From the NCBI RefSeq assembly GCF_000955975.1, contig NZ_JYJF01000086.1, forward strand, positions 1 through 31,857: a stretch of 31,857 bases of DNA. Direction: 5' to 3'. Of this stretch, positions 1-8,106 are shown piece by piece. Made by a program: the position numbers and the translations under genes. Positions within the stretch are counted from its first letter, which is position 1; the number at the start of each line of letters is the position of its first letter. The DNA is from Saccharothrix sp. ST-888 (GTDB taxonomy: Bacteria; Actinomycetota; Actinomycetes; Streptomycetales; Streptomycetaceae). The notes under the pieces are model-generated. The model searched no databases. It was not told where the DNA came from and was given only the letters and a program-made list of their open reading frames with translations.

Positions 1-17
1 TCACCAGCTGGATCTGA
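1..17 (+). CDS. 3' end of an upstream gene, possibly the FetA-type ATPase (partial)
   Basis: A reading frame entering from the left edge ends in TGA at 15-17 (last residues TSWI), four bases before the GTG start of the FetB-type permease. UPF0014 permeases normally follow a FetA ATPase gene, so this could be its last codons. Only five codons are visible and the assignment rests entirely on context. Confidence 0.3.
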
Positions 18-20
18 GCC

Positions 21-788
21 GTGGCGGCCGCGAACCAGCTCCTTCCCGTCACGCCCGCCCTCGGGGCCGTCACGGCCGCACTGCTGCTCGCGGCGGCCGC
101 GGTCGCCGGCCGGGGGCTGCTCGGACACGGCCGGGACGTGCTGCGGGCGGGGCTGCGCGCCGTGCTGCAGCTGGCGGCGGTCGCCTTCGTGATCACCTGG
201 GTGGTCGGCTCGCTCTGGACCTCGGCGCTGTTCGTCCTGGTGATGTTCACGGTCGCGGTACGGACCGCCGGGCGGCGGATGACGACCGGACCCGGCTGGT
301 ACTGGGCCGCCGCCCCGATCGCGATCGGGGTGCTGCCGGTGCTGGCGCTGCTGCTGGCCGGCGGACTGCTGCCACCGAAGGGCCTGTCGGTCATCCCGGT
401 GGCCGGAATCCTGATCGGCGGTGCGCTCACCGCCACCTCGCTGGCCGGCCGCCGGGCACTGGACGAGCTGCGACAGCGGCACGGCGAGGTGGACGCGGCG
501 CTCGCGCTCGGCTTCGAGGACCGGGACGCCCGGCTGGAGATCTGCCGGACGGCGGCGGCGACCTCGCTGGTCCCGGCACTCGACCAGACCAGGACGGTGG
601 GCCTGGTCACCCTGCCCGGTGCCTTCGTCGGCATGCTGCTCGGCGGGGCGACGCCGGTCCAGGCTGGCGCGGTGCAGCTGTTCGTGCTGATCGCGCTGCT
701 GGTGGTGGAGGCGGTGGCGATCGTCGTGGTGCTGGAGCTGGTCGGGCGGGGACTCGTGGCCCACGGGGTCGGTACGCCGATCGGGTAG
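21..788 (+). CDS. fetB: FetB-type (UPF0014) metal-export ABC permease
   Basis: 255-residue, very hydrophobic inner-membrane protein of the UPF0014/FetB family (E. coli YbbM/FetB), usual length 250-270. Multiple membrane segments cover almost the whole chain. The family hallmark is the segment around residues 189-208 (DQTRTVGLVTLPGAFVG, then MLLGG), preceded by a cytoplasmic helix with ALALGFEDRDAR. FetAB in E. coli is implicated in iron export and peroxide resistance; the substrate here is unknown. The GTG start lies four bases after the stop of an upstream frame, as expected if a FetA-like ATPase gene precedes it outside the window. The next gene downstream is a manganese-riboswitch-controlled Gdt1 exporter, so the locus is consistent with metal detoxification, although the riboswitch lies after this gene and does not control it. 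Confidence 0.9.
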   Translation: MAAANQLLPVTPALGAVTAALLLAAAAVAGRGLLGHGRDVLRAGLRAVLQLAAVAFVITWVVGSLWTSALFVLVMFTVAVRTAGRRMTTGPGWYWAAAPIAIGVLPVLALLLAGGLLPPKGLSVIPVAGILIGGALTATSLAGRRALDELRQRHGEVDAALALGFEDRDARLEICRTAAATSLVPALDQTRTVGLVTLPGAFVGMLLGGATPVQAGAVQLFVLIALLVVEAVAIVVVLELVGRGLVAHGVGTPIG

Positions 789-800
789 GCTGGCGGGTGT

Positions 801-910
801 TGAAGGGGAGTAGCCCTCCACCGGACCGTCGACATACTGGCCTCGCCTCGTGCGGGCCCGGCGCCCGGGACACCCGCCCGTCACGGGGTGTCGGCGAGAC
901 CTTCGGCCGC
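801..910 (+). promoter_or_regulatory. yybP-ykoY manganese riboswitch
   Basis: The leader of the Gdt1-family gene carries the conserved elements of the yybP-ykoY aptamer in order: GGGGAGTAGC (805-814), CGTCGACATACTGGC (828-842) and GGCGAGACCTTCGGCC (893-908), separated by a GC-rich variable hairpin (about 850-890). Members of this class sense Mn2+ and commonly control MntP- and Gdt1-type manganese exporters, which matches the gene downstream. The limits given are approximate because the P1 stem was not folded. Confidence 0.92.
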
Positions 911-957
911 AGTGCTGTGACCATGACCAGTGCTGTCGGGCCGAGGCGTCCCCCGAT

Positions 958-1000
958 GGGTGGTCATCCGGCCGGGCAGCCAGACCAAGGGAAACCACCC
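958..1000 (+). promoter_or_regulatory. possible expression platform of the Mn riboswitch
   Basis: GGGTGGT (958-964) can pair with ACCACCC (994-1000), immediately before the ATG at 1004. The likely ribosome-binding purines (AAGGGA, 987-992) lie in the loop. This could be the element through which the aptamer controls translation, but the pairing is read by eye and no alternative structure was computed. Confidence 0.35.
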
Positions 1001-1003
1001 CTG

Positions 1004-1588
1004 ATGAGCCTGACCATCGCCGCTCTGACCTTCGGCGTCATCTTCCTCGCCGAACTGCCCGACAAGACCGCCCTGGCCAGCCTGGTCCTCGGTACCCGCT
1101 ACCGGGCGAGCTACGTCTTCGCCGGGATCGCCGCCGCCTTCGCCCTCCAGGTGGGCCTCGCCCTGGCGGCGGGCAGCCTGCTCGCCCTGCTGCCGCAGCG
1201 CTGGGTGGAGGGCGTCACGGGCCTGCTCTTCCTGATCGGCGCGCTGATGCTGCTCTGGCACAAGGACGGTGACGAGGACGGCCACGCCGCCAAGGAGCCC
1301 TCCTCGGGCAGCTTCTGGAAGGTCGCCGGAGCCAGCTTCGTGGTCGTCGCGGTCGCCGAGTTCGGCGACCTGACCCAGATCATGACCGCCAACCTCGCCG
1401 CGAAGTACGCCGACCCGGTCTCGGTCGGCATCGGCGCCTGGCTGGCGCTGTGCGCGGTCGGCGGGATCGCCATCGTGGGCGGGCAGAAGCTGCTGCAGTA
1501 CGTCCCGATGAAGGTCATCGTGCGGGTGGCGGCCGGTGTGATGCTGCTGATGGCCGCCTTCAGCGTCTTCAACGCCATCACCGGCTGA
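1004..1588 (+). CDS. Gdt1/TMEM165-family manganese exporter
   Basis: 194-residue membrane protein of the Gdt1/UPF0016 family. It has two homologous halves, each carrying the E-x-G-D-(K/R)-(T/S)-type motif that forms the cation site: ELPDKT at residues 17-22 and EFGDLT at 118-123. A charged loop (about 85-105, rich in D, E, K and H) separates the halves. Family members exchange Mn2+ or Ca2+ for protons; the manganese riboswitch in the leader points to Mn2+ efflux here. The frame is open back to 797, but the ATG at 1004 is the better start: it begins at the first membrane helix, lies behind AAGGGA, and leaves the riboswitch untranslated. Confidence 0.93.
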   Translation: MSLTIAALTFGVIFLAELPDKTALASLVLGTRYRASYVFAGIAAAFALQVGLALAAGSLLALLPQRWVEGVTGLLFLIGALMLLWHKDGDEDGHAAKEPSSGSFWKVAGASFVVVAVAEFGDLTQIMTANLAAKYADPVSVGIGAWLALCAVGGIAIVGGQKLLQYVPMKVIVRVAAGVMLLMAAFSVFNAITG

Positions 1589-1628
1589 CCCTGCGCCGGG
1601 CGATCGGCCGCCCCCGGGGGCTCCCGGC

Positions 1629-2675
1629 TCAGCAGTAGGCGGAGAGCGCGGCCCGCGTGTTGGGGCCGTAGACGCCGTCGGGGTCGCCCTGGACGTCCGC
1701 ATCCCACTGGAACCTGCTGACGGCGTTCGTGGTCCGGTCGTCGTAGTAGCCGTTGGCCCGGACCTTGTATCCGCACTGTGAGAGCTGCTGCTGCATCGCG
1801 GCGACCTCGGGGCCGCGTGAGCCCGGGCCCAGGGTCGGCGCCGTGCTCCGGCTCGGGGACGGGGCGGCGGTGCTCGGGGCGGCGGTGGGGGACGGGGGCG
1901 GGGCCGGCTTGGCCGTCATGGGTTTCACCGCGATGACCGGGGCGCGGCTGACGGCGGGGGACGGCCTGGGGCTCGACCTGGTGGGGGAGGGGGAGGGGCT
2001 GTCCGGCGCCGCACTGGTCGGCGGGGCACTGACCGGTGCACCGGTGGGCAGGGCCGTCATGGTGCCGATCGGAGCGGGGACCGCCTGGTCGTTGCCGCCC
2101 TTCCCCTGGGCGGGCGCCAGTGCGAAGGCGATACCGGCGCCGATCGCGACGATCCCCACTCCGGCCGCCGCCATGACGGCCTTGCGTCTGAGCGGGGCCT
2201 CGTGCTGCTGCGCCCGCCGCTCGGCCCGCCCACCGGGCCCGTCGCCCTGCTGGAAGGCGAAGATCCCGAGCTCGGCGGAGTGCGGCTGCGGCTGGTACGG
2301 GGGACCGGGCTGCTGCCGGTACGGCGGCTGGAACTGCTGCTGGTGGGGCTGGTAGGGCTGCTGCGCGGGTATGGACGGGTACGGCTGCGGCGGTACGGGC
2401 GGCAGCAGCGCCGTGGCCTCGGCGTCCTGCGCGGGGACCGGCGGCAGCAGGGCGGTGGGGAACGCGTCCGGGTGCGGTTCCTGGTACCCGGCCGCGGCCG
2501 GGACGTACGGGCGGACCAGTGGCGGGCCCTCGGTGTGCGGGAGGACCGCGGTCTCGTCCAGGTCCGGGTGCATCGGGCGGATCGGCTGGCCCGGACGGCC
2601 GTACGGGACGGCGGCGCACGCGCAGCCGCCGGGAGTCCGGACGGTGCCGCACCTGACGCAGTGCTCTCCCGGCAT
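1629..2675 (-). CDS. zinc-ribbon, proline-rich membrane protein with peptidoglycan-binding domain
   Basis: 348 residues. The N-terminus has a small Cys cluster (C6, C9, C18, C20) that looks like a zinc ribbon, followed by a Pro/Gln/Tyr-rich cytoplasmic stretch (about 25-135). After a basic patch comes one membrane helix (about 165-187, VMAAAGVGIVAIGAGIAFAL), then a Pro/Ser/Thr-rich linker that probably spans the wall. The last 70 or so residues form a PG_binding_1 fold (GSRGPEVAAMQQQLSQCGY, then ending DGVYGPNTRAALSAYC). The predicted topology is N-in, C-out, with the terminal domain bound to peptidoglycan; there is no catalytic domain. The ATG has a good Shine-Dalgarno (GAGGAGG, eight bases upstream). 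It is convergent with the Gdt1 gene and divergent from the MFS exporter. Precise role unknown. Confidence 0.85.
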   Translation of the reverse strand: MPGEHCVRCGTVRTPGGCACAAVPYGRPGQPIRPMHPDLDETAVLPHTEGPPLVRPYVPAAAGYQEPHPDAFPTALLPPVPAQDAEATALLPPVPPQPYPSIPAQQPYQPHQQQFQPPYRQQPGPPYQPQPHSAELGIFAFQQGDGPGGRAERRAQQHEAPLRRKAVMAAAGVGIVAIGAGIAFALAPAQGKGGNDQAVPAPIGTMTALPTGAPVSAPPTSAAPDSPSPSPTRSSPRPSPAVSRAPVIAVKPMTAKPAPPPSPTAAPSTAAPSPSRSTAPTLGPGSRGPEVAAMQQQLSQCGYKVRANGYYDDRTTNAVSRFQWDADVQGDPDGVYGPNTRAALSAYC

Positions 2676-2923
2676 GGGCCGGTCCTCCTCGGTTCCGATG
2701 GCGAACCCGCCTGATTATGCAGGAGCTAACGGGGAGTTGACAGAGTCGAGTGCCCGATCCCGGGGCAGTTGTCCGGTTCTGTGGCGGTCTGCGGTGCATG
2801 AACGATGTGCGGCGACCTGGTGGCGGTCGAGTGCGGACGGTGCAATCAGATGTGATGAATTCGGACAATACTGGCATCATGGTGAGGCTGGACGATCAGC
2901 CCGGACTTCACCGAGGAGCTGGC
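2676..2923. promoter_or_regulatory. divergent intergenic region with weak promoter candidates
   Basis: This 248-base region separates the peptidoglycan-binding protein (minus) from the MFS exporter (plus). For the minus gene a CATAAT -10-like hexamer lies at 2714-2719, about 40 bases before the ATG. For the plus gene TGCAAT (2842-2847) and GACAAT (2865-2870) are 17 bases apart. Both are weak matches. I see no clear palindromic operator despite the MarR-like domain in the exporter. Confidence 0.25.
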
Positions 2924-4993
2924 ATGGCGAACCCGGCAGCCGCGTCCGACCGTGCCGGAACAGGTGGGCCCGCGTCCCCGCAGGTGACGGTCCACAACCT
3001 CTGGGTGCCCATCGGCGCACTGCTCCTGGCGATGCTGCTCGCGGCGCTCGACCAGACCATCGTCTCCACCGCGCTGCCCACCATCGTCAGTGACCTCGGC
3101 GGCCTCGAACACCTCTCCTGGGTGGTCACCGCCTATCTGCTCGCCTCCACCGCCGCCACCCCGCTCTGGGGCAAGCTCGGCGACATGTACGGCCGGAAGC
3201 GGCTCTTCCAGGCCTCGATCGTGATCTTCCTGATCGGCTCCGCGCTCTGCGGACTCGCCCAGAACATGGGCGAGTTGATCGCCTTCCGGGCGTTGCAGGG
3301 CCTCGGCGGCGGCGGGCTGATCGTGCTCTCGCAGGCGATCGTCGGCGACCTCGTCGCACCGCGCGACCGGGGCAAGTACCAGGGCCTGTTCGGTGCGGTC
3401 TTCGGTGTCACCAGCGTGCTCGGACCGCTGCTCGGCGGGGTCTTCGTCGACAACCTCAGCTGGCGCTGGGTCTTCTACGTCAACCTGCCGGTCGGCGTCG
3501 TCGCGCTGGCGGTGATCGCCGCCGTACTGCCCGGCGCCGGGGCGAAGCGGCAGCACACCATCGACTACCTGGGCACCTTCCTGATCGCCTCGGTCGCCAC
3601 CTGCCTGGTGCTGATGACCTCGCTCGGCGGCACCACCTGGCCGTGGGGCTCCTGGCAGGTGGTCGGCCTGGCCGTGCTCGGCGCGGCCCTGCTGGTGGCC
3701 TTCGTCGCCGTGGAGAACCGGGCCGCCGAGCCGGTCATCCCGATGCGGCTGTTCCGCTCCCGGACCTTCAGCCTGGTCGCGGTGATCTCCTTCGTGGTCG
3801 GCTTCGCGATGTTCGGCGCGCTCACCTACCTGCCGACCTTCCTCCAGGTCGTCATGCAGGTCTCGCCGACGCTGTCCGGCATCCACATGCTGCCGATGGT
3901 CCTCGGCATGCTGCTCACCTCGATCGGCTCGGGCCAGATCGTCTCCCGCACCGGCCGCTACCGGATCTTCCCGATCGCCGGGACCGCGGTCACCACGGTC
4001 GGCCTGCTCCTGCTCTCCCGCCTCACCGAGCACAGCAGTACGGCGGAGATGAGCCTCTACTTCCTGGTCTTCGGCCTCGGCCTCGGCCTGGTCATGCAGG
4101 TGCTGGTGCTGATCGTGCAGAACTCGGTCGGCTACCAGGACCTCGGGGTGGCCACCGGCGCCGCGACCTTCTTCCGCTCCATCGGCGCCTCCTTCGGCGT
4201 CTCCATCTTCGGCACCGTCTTCGCCTCCGGCCTCAACCACCGGATCCGGGACGCCCTGGCGGGCCTCACCCTGCCTCCCGGTCTCGGACCGCAGGACGTC
4301 ACCGCCGACCCGCGCCTCATCGCCACCCTGCCGGCCGCCGCCCGGGCCGCGGTGCACCACGCGTACGCCGAGTCGATCACCCGCGTCTTCCTGTACGCGG
4401 TACCGCTGGTGGTCGTCGCCTTCGTCCTCTCGCTCTTCATCCGCGAGCACAAGCTCCGCAGCACGGTCACCGCCCCCGACCTCGGTGAGTCCATCGGCGT
4501 GAACCCGGTCGAACGCTCCTCGCTGGACGAGATCTCCCGCGCCCTCTCGGTGCTCGACTCCAGGGACGCCCGGCGCGACCTCTTCCGCCGGATCACCGCC
4601 GAGGCCGGACTCGATCTCAGACCGGCCTCCAGCTGGCTGATCCTCGCCATGCACTGCCAGGGCCACGTCGAGCCGGCCGAGCTGGCCGAGCGCCGGATCG
4701 TTCCGATCGACGTGGTCGAGGCGGCCGCCAGAGAGGTGGAGGGCCGCGGCCTCGCGGTCCGCAACGGGCTGCCACTGCGCCTCACCGAGCGCGGCGAGCA
4801 GGTCGCGCTGAAGCTGGTCGCCGCCAGGCGCTCCCAGCTCGCCGCGCTGATGGGCGACTACGACGAGAAGCGCTTCGGGGACCTGGCGGATCTGCTCAAC
4901 CGCCTCAGCAGCCAGCTGTGCAGCGACGACCGCGACCGCCCGGACCGCACCGCGCCCGAGCACGTCCCGCACAGCGAGGGGCGCTCGTTCTGA
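2924..4993 (+). CDS. DHA2 (14-TM) MFS drug exporter with C-terminal MarR-like domain
   Basis: 689 residues. Residues 20-515 are a 14-helix DHA2/EmrB-QacA proton antiporter with its marker motifs: LAALDQTIVSTALPTI in TM1, the loop motif LGDMYGRKR, and the antiporter motif ending GPLLGG before DNLSWRWVFYVNLPVG. Typical family length is 470-550. The extra 150 residues resemble a MarR-type winged helix: helix LDEISRALSVLD, a helical core (PASSWLILAMH), a recognition-helix-like segment (AELAERRIVPIDVVEAAAREV), a wing (GLAVRNGLPLRLTERG) and a closing helix. Whether this domain binds DNA, ligand or partner is unknown. The ATG at 2924 follows GAGGAGC; the frame is open to 2750, but that stretch reads like leader. 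A terminator stem overlaps the 3' end. Confidence 0.9.
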   Translation: MANPAAASDRAGTGGPASPQVTVHNLWVPIGALLLAMLLAALDQTIVSTALPTIVSDLGGLEHLSWVVTAYLLASTAATPLWGKLGDMYGRKRLFQASIVIFLIGSALCGLAQNMGELIAFRALQGLGGGGLIVLSQAIVGDLVAPRDRGKYQGLFGAVFGVTSVLGPLLGGVFVDNLSWRWVFYVNLPVGVVALAVIAAVLPGAGAKRQHTIDYLGTFLIASVATCLVLMTSLGGTTWPWGSWQVVGLAVLGAALLVAFVAVENRAAEPVIPMRLFRSRTFSLVAVISFVVGFAMFGALTYLPTFLQVVMQVSPTLSGIHMLPMVLGMLLTSIGSGQIVSRTGRYRIFPIAGTAVTTVGLLLLSRLTEHSSTAEMSLYFLVFGLGLGLVMQVLVLIVQNSVGYQDLGVATGAATFFRSIGASFGVSIFGTVFASGLNHRIRDALAGLTLPPGLGPQDVTADPRLIATLPAAARAAVHHAYAESITRVFLYAVPLVVVAFVLSLFIREHKLRSTVTAPDLGESIGVNPVERSSLDEISRALSVLDSRDARRDLFRRITAEAGLDLRPASSWLILAMHCQGHVEPAELAERRIVPIDVVEAAAREVEGRGLAVRNGLPLRLTERGEQVALKLVAARRSQLAALMGDYDEKRFGDLADLLNRLSSQLCSDDRDRPDRTAPEHVPHSEGRSF

Positions 4994-5013
4994 GCTCCCT
5001 CGCTGTGCGGGAC
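4964..5013. terminator. bidirectional terminator hairpin
   Basis: A perfect 17-bp inverted repeat: the left arm 4964-4980 lies inside the last codons of the MFS gene, the right arm is 4997-5013, and the 16-base loop holds the stop codon. It sits between convergent genes and can serve both strands. There is no U-tract, as is common in actinomycetes. Confidence 0.85.
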
Positions 5014-5025
5014 GGCCGGTAGGGG

Positions 5026-6681
5026 TCAGACGGGGGCGGGCACCCAGCCGGCCTGGTCCCAGGCGCGCAGCTGGGCCGCCTTCGGGGTGCTGGCGAGGCG
5101 CGCGACCTCGGGGCCGCCGAGGACCAGGGTGCTCGCGGTGGCGGGGGAGAAGGCGGGCAGCGCGGGGGCGTTGGGACTGGCCGGGACGGAGTTGTGGGCG
5201 AAGGAGGAGACCAGGTCGATGAAGGTGTCCGAGACCAGGCGCTCCAGCGGGCCGTCGCCGAACTCGGCCGCGTTCTCCGGGATCGCGTTGGTGCCGAAGA
5301 GGAAGGGGGAGGTCGCCTCGTGCGGGGTCCCGAAGTAGGGGGCGCGCACCGGATGGGCGAACTCCATCCGGTACTGCGCGCTCGCGTTCTCGCGCGCCCG
5401 GCGCTCGGCGAGGCGCACGATCTGGTACCGGAACAGGCCGTCGCCGTAGATCTCGGTGAACAGGGACAGCGGGTCGGCGGCCCGGCCCTCGGCGACGGCG
5501 GCCGCGCGGTACGCGGTGATCAGCCGGTCCGGCAGCCCGGCCGGCACCTCGGCTGCGCCCTTGAGCAGGTAGTTCCGCACGGCCTCCGGCAACTCGGCGT
5601 CGCTGGAGGGCAGTTGCATCGGGACGGGGGAGCCCGGGCCGGTGAAGAACGACCCCTCGGTGGCGGCGTTGACCGCCAGCACCGGCAGTCCTGGGTCCGG
5701 GAGTTCGTAGTCGTACCCGCGCATCCAGTGGCCGTCCACCACCGGTCCCCGGTACTCGCGTCCGCTGGCCAGCGCCCTGCTCTCCGGGGCTCCGGCGAAC
5801 AGGGCGTCCCAGGTGTCGCGGAGCGTGGCCGCCGGGACGTCGCGCAGTCCGGCGACCGAGGTGCCCAGGCGGGCGGCCACCGAGGCGAAGGCGGTCCGGG
5901 AGTCCTCCGGGGTCAGGGCGACTCCCGGGCTCCAGACGTGCGCCGCGCTGATCGGCACGATCCGGCGGATCACCGACCGCAGTTCCGGCAGCAGCGCCAG
6001 CTGCCAGGTGCTCGAACCGCCCGCCGAGGTCCCGGCCACCGTGATGTTCTCCGGATCGCCGCCGAACGCACGGGCGTTGCGGTACACCCAGCCGAGCAGC
6101 GCGGCCTGGTCCTGCAGGCCCCAGTTGGCGGCGAAGCCCGTACGCTGGTCGGCCAGGTCCTCGTGCAGGCCGAAACCGAAGACGCCGAGCCGGTAGTTGA
6201 AGGTGACCACGACGAGATCGCCGCGCTCGGCGAGCCGGGCGCCGTCGTACGTGGGCATGCTGCCCGCGCCCAGCATCCAGCCGCCGCCGTGGATGTAGAC
6301 CAGCACGGGGCGGCTGCCGCTGGTGGACGGCGTCCAGACGTTGGCGTAGAGCGAGTCCTCGCTGCTGCCCGGAAGGACGGACTGGAGCGAGGGGGCGGCG
6401 AAGGCGGTGGCGTCCCGGACGCCGTCCCAGGGCCTGGGCGGGCGCGGCGAGGAGAACCGCAGCGGCCCGACGGGCGGTTGGGCGTAGGGGACACCGCGGA
6501 AGACCTCGACGGCGCCCAGGTGCTCGCCGCGCACCCGGCCGGCGGTGGTGCGGGCCTGCGGAGCTCCGGCGGTGGGGGCGGCCGCCCGGGCCGGAGCGGC
6601 GGCGGTGGCTGCTACGGCTGCTCCGGCCGCGGTTCCGGCGAGGAACGTGCGTCGGCGAATGCCTTGGGGTCGTCGCATCAC
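5026..6681 (-). CDS. Tat-exported type B carboxylesterase
   Basis: 551-residue alpha/beta hydrolase of the carboxylesterase type B / p-nitrobenzyl esterase family, full length. The N-terminus is a Tat signal (RRRTFLAG at 9-16, followed by an Ala-rich hydrophobic stretch to about 34), so the enzyme is probably folded in the cytoplasm and exported. Visible catalytic elements: oxyanion motif HGGGW (131-135), nucleophile elbow GTSAG with Ser219, acid Glu342 (ATEGSFF) and His454 (GTPHEATSPF). The elbow has Thr instead of the usual Glu before the serine. It should hydrolyse carboxyl esters; the natural substrate cannot be told. It is divergent from the MhuD-like gene with 206 bases between, and appears monocistronic. 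Confidence 0.92.
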   Translation of the reverse strand: MMRRPQGIRRRTFLAGTAAGAAVAATAAAPARAAAPTAGAPQARTTAGRVRGEHLGAVEVFRGVPYAQPPVGPLRFSSPRPPRPWDGVRDATAFAAPSLQSVLPGSSEDSLYANVWTPSTSGSRPVLVYIHGGGWMLGAGSMPTYDGARLAERGDLVVVTFNYRLGVFGFGLHEDLADQRTGFAANWGLQDQAALLGWVYRNARAFGGDPENITVAGTSAGGSSTWQLALLPELRSVIRRIVPISAAHVWSPGVALTPEDSRTAFASVAARLGTSVAGLRDVPAATLRDTWDALFAGAPESRALASGREYRGPVVDGHWMRGYDYELPDPGLPVLAVNAATEGSFFTGPGSPVPMQLPSSDAELPEAVRNYLLKGAAEVPAGLPDRLITAYRAAAVAEGRAADPLSLFTEIYGDGLFRYQIVRLAERRARENASAQYRMEFAHPVRAPYFGTPHEATSPFLFGTNAIPENAAEFGDGPLERLVSDTFIDLVSSFAHNSVPASPNAPALPAFSPATASTLVLGGPEVARLASTPKAAQLRAWDQAGWVPAPV

Positions 6682-6887
6682 TGGCTCCTCGGCCGGTCCC
6701 GCGCTTGGGCGCTGTCGGTTTCGGCCGAGTCTGCGTTCGCTGTCGGGAGGGGTCCACCCGGTGATCGAAACTCCGTCAAGTGCACGGCGCCCGGCGCCGT
6801 TGCGATGGCGAAGCGGAAGCGCGGGCTCCGTAGGCTGGGCGGGGGCGGCGTCCGGCCGTCCGTCGGGTCAGGTGTGAGAGGTGTCGC

Positions 6888-7226
6888 GTGGGTAGTGTCG
6901 TGAAGATCAATGTGCTGACGGTGCCGGAGGAGATGCGGGAGACGCTGGAGAAGCGGTTCGCCTCGCGGGCCGGTGCGGTGGAGAACTCGGACGGCTTCGA
7001 GTGGTTCGAGCTGCTGCGCCCGGTCGAGGGGACCGACAGCTACCTGGTCTACACCCGGTGGGCGAGCGAGGAGCACTTCAAGGCGTGGATGGAGGGCCCG
7101 ATGCAGGCGGCGCACCGTCAGGGCCCGCCGGCCGCCGAGGGCGGCGAGGCGCCGCAGCGCCCGGCGGCGTCCGGGTCCACGCTGTGGTCCTTCGAGGTGG
7201 TGCAGTCGGCCGGCCCGAAGAAGTAG
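6888..7226 (+). CDS. mhuD: MhuD-like haem-degrading monooxygenase (ABM fold)
   Basis: 112-residue dimeric ferredoxin-like (antibiotic biosynthesis monooxygenase) protein. It resembles mycobacterial MhuD closely along its length: an N-terminal VVKIN strand, LEKRF-SRAGAVENSDGF, LLRPV, and a haem-pocket segment FKAWMEGP then AAHRQ. The residues that in MhuD shape haem binding are present: Asn8, Trp67 and the axial His76. MhuD-type enzymes open haem without releasing carbon monoxide (mycobilins) and free iron. A Gly/Pro/Ala-rich insertion (about 78-95) precedes the last strand. The GTG at 6888 lies six bases after AGAGG. A 13-bp terminator follows, and the ECF operon converges from the other side. 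Haem as substrate is inferred from family likeness. Confidence 0.87.
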   Translation: MGSVVKINVLTVPEEMRETLEKRFASRAGAVENSDGFEWFELLRPVEGTDSYLVYTRWASEEHFKAWMEGPMQAAHRQGPPAAEGGEAPQRPAASGSTLWSFEVVQSAGPKK

Positions 7227-7232
7227 CCGGCC

Positions 7233-7263
7233 GCGCGGTTCCCCGGGCCCCGGGGAACCGCGC
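7233..7263. terminator. bidirectional terminator hairpin
   Basis: A perfect 13-bp stem (7233-7245 with 7251-7263) with a five-base loop fills the gap between the convergent stops of the MhuD-like gene and the ECF S component gene. Confidence 0.85.
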
Positions 7264-8106
7264 TCAGGGGCGGAAGTCGACCGGGGCGGCGAAGGCGGCC
7301 CGGCGTCCCGCCCGGCGCAGCGCGCGCAGGACCGGGCCGCCCACGGTGAGGCAGAGGACGGCGGTCAGGGCGGCCCTGGGCAGGTCCCAGCCGAGGGACG
7401 TGGTGAGGCAGTAGGCGAGAAAGCGGGGCAGGTTGGCGCTGAGCGGGTCGCCGGGGACGAAGGCGATCGAGCTGCTCAGACCGCCGATGTAGGGCCAGCC
7501 CTGGAGGTTCATCACCGTCCCGTACGCGACGGCGGCGAGGCTGCCGTAGCCGGCGAGCAGGACGAGCTCGCGGCGCCCGCGCAGCGTGGCCGCTCCCGGC
7601 AGCAGTCCGGCGCCGAGGCAGACCCAGCCCATGCTGAGCATCTGGAACGGCAGCCAGGGGCCGACCCCGCCGGTGAGCAGGGCGGAGGCGAACATCGAGA
7701 CCGAGCCGAGGACGAATCCGAAGCCGGGGCCGAGCACCCGGCCCGCCAGCACCATCAGGAAGAACATCGGCTCCAGCCCCGCCGTGCCCGCCCCGAGCGG
7801 CCGCAGTGCGGCACCGGCGGCGGCCAGCACGCCGAGCAGGGCCACCGACTTGGCGTCCAGACCGCTCTCGCCGCCTTCCGCCGAGCGCCCCTCGGAGATC
7901 TGCGCGATCACCACGGCCAGCAGCAGCGGCATCAGCAGCGCGAACAGCCAGGGCGCGTCGCCGGAGTGGCCGACCAGCGCGGAGGACCGGTCGGCGAGCA
8001 GCGGCCAGCCGAAGGCGGCGACGCCGACGGCCGAGATCAGCAGGAGCAGGACGATCGATCGCGGGCCCAGCGGGACCGGCCGGGCGAGCGGTGCGTGCGC
8101 GGTCAC
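7264..8106 (-). CDS. ECF transporter S component (predicted cobalamin)
   Basis: 280-residue integral membrane protein with about six hydrophobic segments, including a characteristic S-component stretch: FFLMVLAGRVLGPGFGFVLG, then FASALLTGGVGPWLPFQM and MGWVCLGAGLLP. S components bind the vitamin and dock on the EcfT-EcfA module. It is the last gene of the operon, and its GTG overlaps the stop of the ATPase gene (GTGA), indicating translational coupling. A cobalamin riboswitch heads the operon, so the predicted substrate is cobalamin or a precursor; nothing in the protein alone proves this. At 280 residues it is longer than classical 170-200 residue S components, with an extra helix and a variable loop (about 65-85) near the N-terminus. 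Confidence 0.87.
   Translation of the reverse strand: MTAHAPLARPVPLGPRSIVLLLLISAVGVAAFGWPLLADRSSALVGHSGDAPWLFALLMPLLLAVVIAQISEGRSAEGGESGLDAKSVALLGVLAAAGAALRPLGAGTAGLEPMFFLMVLAGRVLGPGFGFVLGSVSMFASALLTGGVGPWLPFQMLSMGWVCLGAGLLPGAATLRGRRELVLLAGYGSLAAVAYGTVMNLQGWPYIGGLSSSIAFVPGDPLSANLPRFLAYCLTTSLGWDLPRAALTAVLCLTVGGPVLRALRRAGRRAAFAAPVDFRP

Noticed and set aside
1589..1628. Terminator between the Gdt1 and peptidoglycan-binding protein genes
   Set aside because: Only a loop-less GCCCCCGGGGGC palindrome and weak outer pairing are seen; not convincing by eye.
2750..2923. In-frame N-terminal extension of the MFS exporter
   Set aside because: No hydrophobic or conserved content, and a good Shine-Dalgarno lies just before ATG 2924.
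2846..6757. Very long open minus-strand frame (about 1300 codons) across the MFS and esterase genes
   Set aside because: Composition is Arg/Gly/Asp-rich without domains; it is the antisense shadow of a high-GC3 gene joined to an alternative frame of the esterase gene.
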